A stretch of DNA of 27,454 nucleotides, taken from a virus. A model generated the notes under the pieces. That model worked only from the letters and a program-made list of their open reading frames with translations. It was not told the DNA's origin and did not search any database. The position numbers were made by a program, and so were the translations under genes. This document shows, piece by piece, positions 1-7,169 of the stretch. Numbering within the stretch: position 1 is the first letter of the stretch; each line of letters begins with the position of its first letter. Location of the stretch: IMG/VR virus record IMGVR_UViG_3300049840_000016, positions 1-27,454 of that record. One strand, written 5' to 3'.

Positions 1-463
1 CATTTGCTGTAAATGAAAATATATTTTGAGTTGGTGGAGTCTCGCTACTGAAACCAGTACCACCAGAGTAAAAATCTGAAGAACTATCATATGTCACATT
101 AGAATTTTCTGCTGTGTCTATTCCACTCTCATCATTAAACTCATCTACTACACCATCTTTTAAATTAAATATTGTGAGTCCTTCTGCGACTGCCATCTTA
201 AACCCTAATAAACCAATATTAAAAGTATTTGTATCTGTTTGTGCTACATTTGCAACTTGAAATCCACCAGCACCATTTAATAAATCTGACGAACTGCCAG
301 GCAAACTTAATTTTGAAAATGCAATACTTGCTTGTGGTGATACATCTGCATTGATAATGGTATTGTCTAATATCTCATCTGCACCAATACTACCATCTGC
401 AATTTTATTACTATCTAATGCACTATCACCAATAAGATTTTTATTTACTTTTGTTATTCCCAT
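1..463 (-). CDS. Tail-fibre/adhesin paralogue, 3' end cut by the window edge
   Basis: The reading frame opens with ATG at 463 and stays open to base 1, giving 154 residues. It is the N-terminal block of the adhesin family found four more times here: a start MGITKVNKN, a segment with ISPQASIAFSKLSLPGSSSD-like wording, the core FNIGLLGFKMAVAEGLTIFN, then DGVVDEFND and a SSDFYSG motif. In the full-length relatives a glycine-rich centre and a conserved C-terminal domain follow; that part lies outside the window. Its ATG overlaps the last 10 bases of the upstream paralogue (454-463), so translation is probably coupled. The role as a virion fibre or adhesin is inferred from family architecture and location among structural genes. 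Which of the paralogues is actually displayed on the virion cannot be told. Confidence 0.85.
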   Translation of the reverse strand, partial: MGITKVNKNLIGDSALDSNKIADGSIGADEILDNTIINADVSPQASIAFSKLSLPGSSSDLLNGAGGFQVANVAQTDTNTFNIGLLGFKMAVAEGLTIFNLKDGVVDEFNDESGIDTAENSNVTYDSSSDFYSGGTGFSSETPPTQNIFSFTAN

Positions 464-1173
464 TGTAAAGACACTCCGTGTATTTTATTTGTACCAGTCA
501 AAGAAGAACCTACTATTTTCCAACGAACTTGAACTTGAGGACTTGAAGAACCAGTTAAAGATGTGCTACCAGAAAATATTTTGATACCACTTGAACCAGC
601 TTGATAACCTTCATCAGTTAATGTTATGTTATTAAATGTTGAGTTGTCTCTAGTAGCACTTATTGTAAAGTCTGAAGTTCCATCTGGTAATTCTGCGAAT
701 AAAACTATTCTTGCTGTACTTGGTGTTGTATTTGCAGTAAATGTATCTGATATTAATGTCATAGAAGTTGTTGAATTACTAAATGTATCTGCACTTGCAT
801 CATATGTTGCATTTGAACTTTCAGCAGTATCTACACCAGTGTTATCGTGAAATTCGTCTACTACACCATCTACTAAATTAAATATTGTGAGTCCATCATT
901 AACTGCCATCTTGAAACCTAACACACCAACATTAAATGCATTTTCATCAATACCAGCTGTATCAATAGCACCAAATGAACCATCACCACGAACAAATTGT
1001 GATGGTGGGCCAGGTAGTGCTAACTTAGTTGCTGAAATATTTGCACTAGGAGAGATGTTTTCGTTTTTTACTTCTGCACCTATCTTAGAGCTATCAACTG
1101 AACCAGTATTTATTTCACCACTTCCAATAGCGTCATTACTTAAATTTTGATTCTCTAACTTTGTTATGCCCAT
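454..1173 (-). CDS. Short adhesin-family paralogue lacking the glycine-rich centre
   Basis: The protein has 239 residues. Residues 1-130 are the conserved N-terminal block of this family (GPPSQFVRGDGSFG, then NAFNVGVLGFKMAVNDGLTI, then DGVVDEFHD). Residues about 135-239 are the conserved C-terminal block (SMTLISDTFTA, ATRDNSTFN, GSSGIKIFSGSTSLTG, VRWKIVGSS, ending HGVSLQWE). The two blocks are joined directly by a few residues where the longer relatives carry 300 or more glycine-rich residues. It overlaps its neighbours by 10 bases on both sides (ATGGGCATAA at 1164-1173, ATGGGAATAA at 454-463), so the last codons of one gene hold the start of the next. It may be a minimal fibre subunit or a deletion product of a longer adhesin. 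Virion role is inferred. Confidence 0.88.
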   Translation of the reverse strand: MGITKLENQNLSNDAIGSGEINTGSVDSSKIGAEVKNENISPSANISATKLALPGPPSQFVRGDGSFGAIDTAGIDENAFNVGVLGFKMAVNDGLTIFNLVDGVVDEFHDNTGVDTAESSNATYDASADTFSNSTTSMTLISDTFTANTTPSTARIVLFAELPDGTSDFTISATRDNSTFNNITLTDEGYQAGSSGIKIFSGSTSLTGSSSPQVQVRWKIVGSSLTGTNKIHGVSLQWE

Positions 1174-3062
1174 TGTAGTGCAACTCCGTGAATTTTATTT
1201 GTACCAGTAAGTGATGACCCAACAACTTTCCACCTCATCTGAACTTGTGGACTAGCACTTCCAGTTAAAGGTGTACTACCAGTATATATTTTAATACCAC
1301 TTGAACCACTTACATACCCAGTATCAGTTAATGATACTGAATTGTATGTTGTATTATCTCTTGTTACTGATATTGCAACATCAGTATTTAAATCATCTGC
1401 TATTTCTGCAAACAACACAACTCTTGAAGTAGATGGTGTCGCACTCGCAGTAAATGTATCTGATACTAAAGTCATACTTGTTGCACTTGAACCAGCATCA
1501 AAAACTAAAAGAATACCACCATCACCACCAGCATTTGTTCTACCACTAGTTGACCCTTCACCTCTAGCTCCATCAGCAAAAAGTGCTTGTCTTGGTGAAG
1601 GCAATCCAGTATAATATGGTGCTTCGTCAAATACACTTAATGGAGTAGGATTTGATGCACTACCAACTGCTGCTTCATATTCTAAAGATGGAGTTGCAAC
1701 ATATGTAGGATTAGAGTATCCAGCACCTCCACCAGCACCACCAGTATAACCGCCTGGGTCAGATGTACCACCACCTCCGTGATATCCAGAACCACCACCA
1801 CCATAGTGATAAGGTGGATAACCCATACCACCACCTTGAAAATGTATTGCATCTGGGTGTGGAGACTCTTGTGTCCACTCTGCTGGCCCAAATCCAGAAC
1901 CCTCACCAAAAGGATATGCCCCTAAATGTCCGTTTGCTTCTTGGTCTGCACCCCCACCAGATGCATTACTACCACCAGAACTAGCAGTAGGTACACTAAA
2001 CCCACCAGAACCATTAGTTCCAGCAGTAAATCCACCACCACCACCTTGTGCTGCTGGAGCACCGTTTGAATTTTCACCAGCACCACCAGAACCTACAATT
2101 AAAACTGCTTCACTAGCATTAGTTGGAGAAACTGTATCTGAAAAACCTGGCCCTTCAAATGGATAATTATTAGGTGTGCCTGGTGTATGATAATTTCCAG
2201 TTTCATTATATGTACCACCCTCTATGATTGTGACTTCACTATCAAATATACCAGTAAAACCACCACTTCCACCAGTAGAACCATAAGCACCACCACCATA
2301 ACCACCAGTAGCACCTATATCTGAACTTGGATATTGGGGGGTACTGTATTGTGGGCCAGCTCCTCCTTCACCTACAACATAATCCCAAGTAGCACCAGCG
2401 ATTGATGGACTTGCTATTGTACCTTGTACACTACCACCAGAACCTCCAGAACCAGCGGCATTGTTTCCAGCACCAGCACCAACCATAGTTGCTTCTATTG
2501 AAGTTGTTAATGTGGGAAATGTTATACTACCTTGAGTTCCAAATGCACCGAATGTAGCTTCTTGAGAAGTGTATGTAATTAATGGTGCGTGTTCTGGGTT
2601 TTCAAATGTAACTGCATCTACACCAAGATGCATTGCAACACCAGGCGTTGGTGATAAATTTTGATAAAAATCTGATGCTGATTCGTAAGATGCGTTTGAG
2701 TTTTCGCCAGTATCAATACCACCTTCACTATTAAATTCGTCTACGATACCATCAACAAGATTAAAAATAGTGAGTCCTTCATTGACTGCGAGTTTAAAAC
2801 CTAACACACCAACATTAAATGCATTAGTACCTACTGCACTTAAATCAACAGTACCAAAACTTCCATCACCTTTTAAAAAATCTGATGAACTTCCAGGCAA
2901 ACTAAATTTATTTAATGCGATTGCAGCTGATGGAGAAATATCACTATTGGTGATTGTTGCATTTGATATATCAGCAGTTGAAATTGAATTAGGTTGAATC
3001 TGTCCAGAACTAACTTTACCAGATTCTTCAATCATATTGCTGTTTACTTTAGTATCAGACAT
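1164..3062 (-). CDS. Glycine-rich tail-fibre/adhesin protein
   Basis: This 632-residue protein has three parts. Residues 1-125 are the conserved N-terminal block (SSSDFLKGDGSFG, NAFNVGVLGFKLAVNEGLTI, DGIVDEFNSEGGIDT). Residues about 165-510 are extremely rich in Gly with Ser, Ala, Tyr and Pro, starting with a beta segment ending MVGAGAGNNAAGSGGSGG, as in phage glycine-rich adhesin domains. Residues about 515-632 are the conserved C-terminal block ending HGVALQWA. Runs of GG and GGG resemble the polyglycine-II sandwich proposed for T-even gp38-type adhesins; that is a comparison of style, not a demonstrated fold. A Shine-Dalgarno-like TAGGTAAA lies just before ATG, 5 bases after the gp16 stop. 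It probably contributes to host recognition at the tail tip. It shows no transmembrane segment or signal peptide. Confidence 0.88.
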   Translation of the reverse strand: MSDTKVNSNMIEESGKVSSGQIQPNSISTADISNATITNSDISPSAAIALNKFSLPGSSSDFLKGDGSFGTVDLSAVGTNAFNVGVLGFKLAVNEGLTIFNLVDGIVDEFNSEGGIDTGENSNASYESASDFYQNLSPTPGVAMHLGVDAVTFENPEHAPLITYTSQEATFGAFGTQGSITFPTLTTSIEATMVGAGAGNNAAGSGGSGGSVQGTIASPSIAGATWDYVVGEGGAGPQYSTPQYPSSDIGATGGYGGGAYGSTGGSGGFTGIFDSEVTIIEGGTYNETGNYHTPGTPNNYPFEGPGFSDTVSPTNASEAVLIVGSGGAGENSNGAPAAQGGGGGFTAGTNGSGGFSVPTASSGGSNASGGGADQEANGHLGAYPFGEGSGFGPAEWTQESPHPDAIHFQGGGMGYPPYHYGGGGSGYHGGGGTSDPGGYTGGAGGGAGYSNPTYVATPSLEYEAAVGSASNPTPLSVFDEAPYYTGLPSPRQALFADGARGEGSTSGRTNAGGDGGILLVFDAGSSATSMTLVSDTFTASATPSTSRVVLFAEIADDLNTDVAISVTRDNTTYNSVSLTDTGYVSGSSGIKIYTGSTPLTGSASPQVQMRWKVVGSSLTGTNKIHGVALQWA

Positions 3063-3067
3063 TTTAC

Positions 3068-3457
3068 CTACTTGTTATTTTTTAACATTTTTTGTAGTTC
3101 TGTTGTAGAACCAACAAACAATGCATTAGTTACATTCTTCGGCCCTTTGTCTGGTAATTCTTTCAACTTTTGCATCTTCAAATGTAAATCACCAAGTTTC
3201 TCTGTGACCTCTGCAACATTTTTTATGAGTTGTCCAGCAACTTCATATGTTCTTGGATGTTCACTTTCTCTTGCAAGGTCTAATATACCCTCTATTGCAT
3301 CTTGTCCTTTTTCAACTAATGAATAAAAATTTTGTCTTTGATATTCAAAATCATTACCTTCATTATTTGTTTTGACAACAGTTTTTGGTTTATCTTCAAC
3401 CTTCATAATTTGTTCACCTATCAATGTTTCATCTAGAATATTATTTACTTTTGACAT
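3068..3457 (-). CDS. 16: Terminase small subunit, gp16-like
   Basis: The protein has 129 residues (T4 gp16 has 164). In T4-like phages gp16 recognises concatemeric DNA and regulates the gp17 motor/nuclease at the packaging portal. The sequence carries the marine T4-like gp16 pattern: an N-terminal linker, an almost wholly helical core at residues 36-100 (DFEYQRQNFYSLVEKGQDAI, ARESEHPRTYEVAGQLIKNV, then a heptad-like helix), and a conserved tail FVGSTTELQKMLKN at 114-127. The start is coupled to the upstream fibre gene by TAATG (one-base overlap at 3457), with no separate Shine-Dalgarno. In T4 order gp17 would follow; here three adhesin genes lie directly downstream and gp17 is not visible. 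Family assignment rests on motif recognition. Confidence 0.88.
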   Translation of the reverse strand: MSKVNNILDETLIGEQIMKVEDKPKTVVKTNNEGNDFEYQRQNFYSLVEKGQDAIEGILDLARESEHPRTYEVAGQLIKNVAEVTEKLGDLHLKMQKLKELPDKGPKNVTNALFVGSTTELQKMLKNNK

Positions 3458-4320
3458 TATTCATTTACACCATAAACAATAAATTTTCCCTCATCTATTG
3501 TACCACTTGCTGGATAAAACCTTATCCAATTCATTGCAGATGCTAATGAACTTGTAAAGTAATTTATAATACCATAATGATTATTATTGTTATTATAATG
3601 AATCCAATTAACTATATATTTTTTGTAATCATTAGTATCTGACCTACCAAAATTCACACAATCAATCTCAAAATAATTTCCTATATTTGCTTTAAAATTC
3701 CAACCAGCAAATTCATAATAGTTTGTATCAGTAGCAGCACCCAGAGAGTGAGATGCAGAACCTAACTGTGAATAGTGAGAACCATAAGAACTAGTAAATG
3801 ATACAGTTGAACCATTATCTGGTGAATCAGACATTCTTAAATCAACTGTGCCTGAAAGTGTAAGATTATGAACTACGATTTTAAATCTAGTATAACCAGT
3901 CATTACTGTATTATTAAATATTACTTCAGAAACACTGCCTGTAACATCTGTTTCTGCAATTTTAACATTAGTACCAGCAGAACCAAATTCAAATGCACTA
4001 CCAGCATCATTAACTTTAAGAGCTTGTCCACTTGAACCCAATGTGTTTATGTTAAATAAGTTTACTTTATCAATAAAAGTTTCGTCAAAAAGTATTCTAT
4101 CATCTGCATTTGTACTAGAACCATCTGTACCATTTAATGATAAAAAGTCGCCCTTGTTTGCACCAGCGCCATCTGTTCCATCTAATATAATTGAATCGTT
4201 TTGCAGACCTAATCGTGTATCTGCATCTATTTTTGTTTTTGATATACTAGAGTTTGCAATATCAACAGCCTGTATTGATGCATCTGCAATAGCTCTACTT
4301 GGTAATGTTCTTATTGCCAC
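3457..4320 (-). CDS. Tail-fibre-like protein inserted between gp15 and gp16
   Basis: The protein has 287 residues and starts with GTG at 4318-4320. AGGAG sits six bases upstream, which supports this start. Residues 1-40 have fibre-type short repeats (IADASIQAVDIANSSISKTK). Residues 44-80 hold two tandem DGTD/NGTD motifs ending ILFDE, and 81-113 a segment (DKVNLFNINTLGSSGQALKV, AFEFG) closely matching the gene at 23792-24727. The C-terminus is beta-rich and ends RFYPASGTIDEGKFIVYG, a terminal motif shared with two other fibre genes here. It is therefore a probable virion fibre, although it sits inside the neck/terminase cluster. It ends in a one-base overlap with gp16. Partner proteins and receptor are unknown. 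Confidence 0.82.
   Translation of the reverse strand: MAIRTLPSRAIADASIQAVDIANSSISKTKIDADTRLGLQNDSIILDGTDGAGANKGDFLSLNGTDGSSTNADDRILFDETFIDKVNLFNINTLGSSGQALKVNDAGSAFEFGSAGTNVKIAETDVTGSVSEVIFNNTVMTGYTRFKIVVHNLTLSGTVDLRMSDSPDNGSTVSFTSSYGSHYSQLGSASHSLGAATDTNYYEFAGWNFKANIGNYFEIDCVNFGRSDTNDYKKYIVNWIHYNNNNNHYGIINYFTSSLASAMNWIRFYPASGTIDEGKFIVYGVNE
4081..4191 (-). repeat. Tandem DGTD-type motif in the fibre gene
   Basis: Two copies of a short motif lie in tandem at residues 44-80: IILDGTDGAGANKGDFLSLN and SLNGTDGSSTNADDRILFDE. The same pattern occurs twice in the fibre gene at 24401-24508 and once inside gp14 at 5530-5589. On the plus strand each copy is marked by ccatctgt(t/a)c(c/t)at. The function is unknown. 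Confidence 0.75.
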
Positions 4321-4336
4321 TTTATTCTCCTACTTT

Positions 4337-4344
4337 TATTTATT
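4337..4344 (-). promoter_or_regulatory. Possible late-promoter-like box (AATAAATA)
   Basis: On the minus strand this reads AATAAATA, one base from the T4 late box TATAAATA and within the NATAAATA pattern I recall being described for cyanophage late promoters. It overlaps the gp15 stop codon and lies 16 bases before the GTG start of the next gene. In AT-rich DNA such a match is easily accidental, so support is weak. Confidence 0.25.
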
Positions 4345-5140
4345 CATCACTACCAGTTTTTGGATTAAACTCTTTTGCATCTTGGAAAAAAGATGTTGTT
4401 TCATTAAATCCAAAGTTATCATCAAAATCAGCAGATACTGGTTCTGGTGTGACACTATATCTTTGTTCTCTCTTAGGTGATTTGTCTGGTAAATCTGTAA
4501 ACTGGTCAACTTGAACTGATTTGATAACAGACTGTGAAGTAACAGGCCCATACAAATAAAATTTTGCAGTAAAAGATAATGTATAAATGATTGCTCGTCT
4601 TGTTGTGAAATCACCCTCGTAATTATCTTCGTAATCTATACCAGTCAATACAATAGGTACATCTCTTTTTTGTTTCATATCTAAATTATCATTGACTGTG
4701 ATTGTATATTCTGGTTGAAAAAAAGGTAATATCTGTTCTATAATTTGTAGTGCATCATCACCACTTTTTGCCATAACAAATAATTGTAAATCAACATTAT
4801 AAGGTACAGGCATATATTGTGTTTCTAATTTAGAAGAACCTTTTGCACTTGTTTTTCTAATCTTTGTAACACGATTTAATTTTCTAGTTGTATCGTAAGA
4901 AAGTGTTTGTATCTCAAATGCAATTCTAGGTAAAGTAATCGCAGTTGTTTTACTAATACTTGCATCTTCTCTAATTCTTGTAAGGAACTTTTGTTTAGGC
5001 CCATATGCTAATGGAACTTTCATAGATTGTGTAATATTACCAGAACTATTCTTTCTGATAATTTGAATATTATTAAAAATAGTACCAAATGATACTATGA
5101 TTTTTCTAATCGTTTCGTGATAAAATTGTTGTCCTAACAT
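4340..5140 (-). CDS. 15: Proximal tail sheath stabilisation protein, gp15-like
   Basis: The protein has 266 residues, close to T4 gp15 (272). In T4, gp15 forms the ring that terminates the tail tube and sheath and joins the tail to the neck. The N-terminus (GQQFYHETIRKIIVSFGTIF, then SMKVPLAYGPKQKFLTRIR and TLPRIAFEIQTLSYDTTRKL) is the typical conserved block of marine T4-like gp15. The middle (YNVDLQLFVMAKSGDDALQI, EQILPFFQPEYTITV) matches the usual beta/alpha core. The last 40 residues are hydrophilic and look disordered. The start overlaps the gp14 stop by one base (TAATG at 5140), consistent with coupled, stoichiometric expression of the neck genes. Cytoplasmic assembly, then virion. Confidence 0.92.
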   Translation of the reverse strand: MLGQQFYHETIRKIIVSFGTIFNNIQIIRKNSSGNITQSMKVPLAYGPKQKFLTRIREDASISKTTAITLPRIAFEIQTLSYDTTRKLNRVTKIRKTSAKGSSKLETQYMPVPYNVDLQLFVMAKSGDDALQIIEQILPFFQPEYTITVNDNLDMKQKRDVPIVLTGIDYEDNYEGDFTTRRAIIYTLSFTAKFYLYGPVTSQSVIKSVQVDQFTDLPDKSPKREQRYSVTPEPVSADFDDNFGFNETTSFFQDAKEFNPKTGSDE

Positions 5141-6309
5141 TATGTTTCCTTCCCAGCGTCACCAAATGGATTTGATTCACTAAAGTCTAATATTGTATTA
5201 TCTAAGTTTTCAAAATCTTCAATCTGAGATTTTTCATCAATAGTATCTACATTATATTCTTCATTAATTAGATAATGATTTTCTTCTTTCATTTCAGTTA
5301 TTGTTGCAGTAAACCCATTGTTTCTACCAGTAATAACTTCATCTTTTGCAAATGTTCCAGTTATATATTCAAAGTGTAATGTGTTACTATTTATTAACTT
5401 AATATAAGCCTGTCCACCGTTTGCACCAGTGATAACTTCGTCTAATTCAAACGCACCAGTTTCATCTTTAACTGTAATGTAATAAGTATCAGCAGTTTCA
5501 AGTAGTATAGAACTCGCACCAAACTGTGTTTCAGAAATTAAATTATCACCAGCATCAGAATCACTACCATCTGTTCTATCTAATAATAATAAATCATTAT
5601 CTTCTAATGAAATTTCTTCTGTGTATGTTCCAGTTTGTTCTAATGTGAATTGATATGAAAGTGCATCTAAACTACTATCAGTTTCTATTTGGTCAATCGC
5701 ACTTACACCAGTATCAAGACCCTCACTACCATATTCAAATAATCTACATTTTAATTTATAGACTGGATTGTTATCTAATTGAAAGAAAGGTTCATCGTGG
5801 TCAACAAAACTGATTTCAAACATTTTATTAATAATAGGATGAAAAACTAAATCACCCTCTAAAGGTCTATCTGCATCAGTAGATTCATCTTCATTTACAA
5901 GATATGCACTTTCACTTGTGGTTGTTTCATCTTCTAATAATACTGCACCAAAAGTTTCAGTAGTACCAGACTCTAAAACAACTTGTTTTGTTATGTCTTG
6001 AAATCTTTCTTTACTTACGACAAAAGTAACTTCATCTTTGATATCTAAACCAAACTTTGATACTAATTCTTTCTCACCCTCAAGACCACCCTCTGCATTT
6101 TCTACATACATTTCTATAAGTTGTGATTCAGAAAAAGTTGAAGATGTATCTTCACCAAATAAAGTATCTTCATTTACAAATGTTCTATTTACATAATAGA
6201 CATCGTGTCCGTGAATCTGGATAGCTTCTTTGATTAGATTTTTATATAAGTTTCTCTCGGCAGATATAGAAGTTTTATTACTGTCGTGAAAAAATTTGTT
6301 GACTGCCAT
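5140..6309 (-). CDS. 14: Neck protein gp14-like, with extra beta domain
   Basis: gp14 of T4 forms part of the neck that closes the filled head and accepts the tail. Recognisable family blocks are LYKNLIKEAIQIHGHDVYYV at 21-40, the following NRTFVNEDTLFGED, then RPLEGDLVFHP at 148-158, FVDHDEPFFQL at 168-178, and the terminal ILDFSESNPFGD at 373-384. At 389 residues it is much longer than T4 gp14 (256). The excess lies between about residues 225 and 350 and holds a DGTD-like motif (LLLDRTDGSDSDAGDNLISE) and two copies of an F..DEVITG.N.G module. The start has AGGAT in the terminal codons of gp13. The identity is secure; the role of the extra domain is unknown, perhaps surface decoration of the neck. 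Confidence 0.92.
   Translation of the reverse strand: MAVNKFFHDSNKTSISAERNLYKNLIKEAIQIHGHDVYYVNRTFVNEDTLFGEDTSSTFSESQLIEMYVENAEGGLEGEKELVSKFGLDIKDEVTFVVSKERFQDITKQVVLESGTTETFGAVLLEDETTTSESAYLVNEDESTDADRPLEGDLVFHPIINKMFEISFVDHDEPFFQLDNNPVYKLKCRLFEYGSEGLDTGVSAIDQIETDSSLDALSYQFTLEQTGTYTEEISLEDNDLLLLDRTDGSDSDAGDNLISETQFGASSILLETADTYYITVKDETGAFELDEVITGANGGQAYIKLINSNTLHFEYITGTFAKDEVITGRNNGFTATITEMKEENHYLINEEYNVDTIDEKSQIEDFENLDNTILDFSESNPFGDAGKET
5530..5589 (-). repeat. DGTD-type motif inside gp14
   Basis: Residues 241-260 of the gp14-like protein read LLLDRTDGSDSDAGDNLISE. This aligns with the tandem motifs in the fibre genes at 4081-4191 and 24401-24508 at both protein and DNA level. Confidence 0.6.
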
Positions 6310-6312
6310 AAC

Positions 6313-7131
6313 TTATCCTACCATATAATTTATTGGTAACTCAAATCCTAGTTTCATTTCTTCTTCTAACTTAGTGATTTCATCTAACGCTTGTTGATAG
6401 ATTGCTTCACCGTTCATAGTAACTCCACCTAACATTTGAACACCATTAAATTTTGATAGGTTAGAACCCCATTGTTTTTTAATTAATGCAGTTGCATATC
6501 TTTTTAAATACATATCATCAAATACATCTGTGTATACTGCTGGGTCTAATTTTCTATAACATTCAATTAAAAGAAAATCACCGTTATTGAAATCTTTTTC
6601 CATATCTGCGTGAATGTATAATCTGTTTTGATGTTCTTTAAAATCTATTGGATATTCACCAGTAAGAATGTGGTCTAGAAAATCTAGATGCCTCATTGTC
6701 ATTTCATAGTGAATTATTGAAGTTGAACTGAAATCATATAAATCATTTAGTCTTAATTGATAACGAACATCAAATAAATTTTGAGTTAATTTATCTGTTA
6801 CTGGGTATACTTTTACAACTGATAATACACTATCTGGAATAGGTAAATAATTTTCTTGTTGTAAGAAGTCTGCTGTAATTGAACTATCAACCTTATCAGT
6901 TGCTGTAACTGCACTTTCATTACTTCTCATTCTTGTAATTTCAGTGGTTGTCAGTTGATGTTTTAAATATACTCTTTCAATACCATCATAGTGGTATTTT
7001 GAAAAATATTGTAAAGCTTCATCTACTCTATCATCTAATTGGTCATCAGATATATTGATATCAATGACACCTTTACCTAATGCTCTTAAACAATATTCTT
7101 TAAATGTTGACTTTGAAGTAGGTACTGCCAT
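6313..7131 (-). CDS. 13: Neck protein gp13-like (head completion)
   Basis: The protein has 272 residues (T4 gp13 has 309). In T4, gp13 and gp14 assemble on the portal after DNA packaging and form the tail-docking site. The N-terminus is the hallmark block of marine T4-like gp13: FKEYCLRALGKGVIDINISD, then DDRVDEALQYFSKYHYDGIE and RVYLKHQLT. A conserved LPIPDSVLSVVKVYPV lies near 115-130, YEMTMRHLDFLDHILTGEYP near 145, and a C-terminal helical region with KKQWGSNLSKFNGV and GGVTMNGEAIYQQALDEI. The start is preceded by AAAAAGGATTAGTT, a good Shine-Dalgarno, and by an exact late box TATAAATA. It ends two codons before gp14. It follows the oxygenase genes and probably opens a transcription unit for the neck genes. 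Confidence 0.93.
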   Translation of the reverse strand: MAVPTSKSTFKEYCLRALGKGVIDINISDDQLDDRVDEALQYFSKYHYDGIERVYLKHQLTTTEITRMRSNESAVTATDKVDSSITADFLQQENYLPIPDSVLSVVKVYPVTDKLTQNLFDVRYQLRLNDLYDFSSTSIIHYEMTMRHLDFLDHILTGEYPIDFKEHQNRLYIHADMEKDFNNGDFLLIECYRKLDPAVYTDVFDDMYLKRYATALIKKQWGSNLSKFNGVQMLGGVTMNGEAIYQQALDEITKLEEEMKLGFELPINYMVG

Positions 7132-7139
7132 AACTAATC

Positions 7140-7166
7140 CTTTTTATAACTATTTATAATAAAAAG
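7140..7166. repeat. Inverted repeat around the late box
   Basis: CTTTTTAT at 7140-7147 and ATAAAAAG at 7159-7166 are perfect inverted repeats separated by 11 bases that contain TATAAATA on the minus strand. The stem is almost entirely A/T and therefore weak; it is unlikely to be a strong terminator and may be coincidental. Confidence 0.4.
7151..7158 (-). promoter_or_regulatory. T4-type late promoter box TATAAATA upstream of gp13
   Basis: On the minus strand the sequence is TATAAATA, exactly the T4 late -10 box read by the gp55 sigma factor. It lies in the 38-base gap before gp13 and 19 bases ahead of its ATG, leaving room for a start site and the AAGGA ribosome binding site. It is the only exact match I found that is intergenic. 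It sits in the loop of a perfect 8-base AT-only inverted repeat (7140-7147 and 7159-7166). Confidence 0.65.
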
Positions 7167-7169
7167 AGA

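Noticed and set aside
1682-1909. Alternative minus-strand frame within the glycine-rich region
   Set aside because: It is a frame shadow of the adhesin; composition is biased to Val/Leu and there is no start signal.
1560-2480. Repeated cca-type triplets suggesting a CRISPR or satellite array
   Set aside because: They are in-frame glycine codons on the minus strand with irregular spacing and no unique spacers.
4336-4614. Second minus-strand frame overlapping the gp15 3' end
   Set aside because: gp15 is conserved over the same region, and the overlapping frame shows no recognisable protein or start signal.
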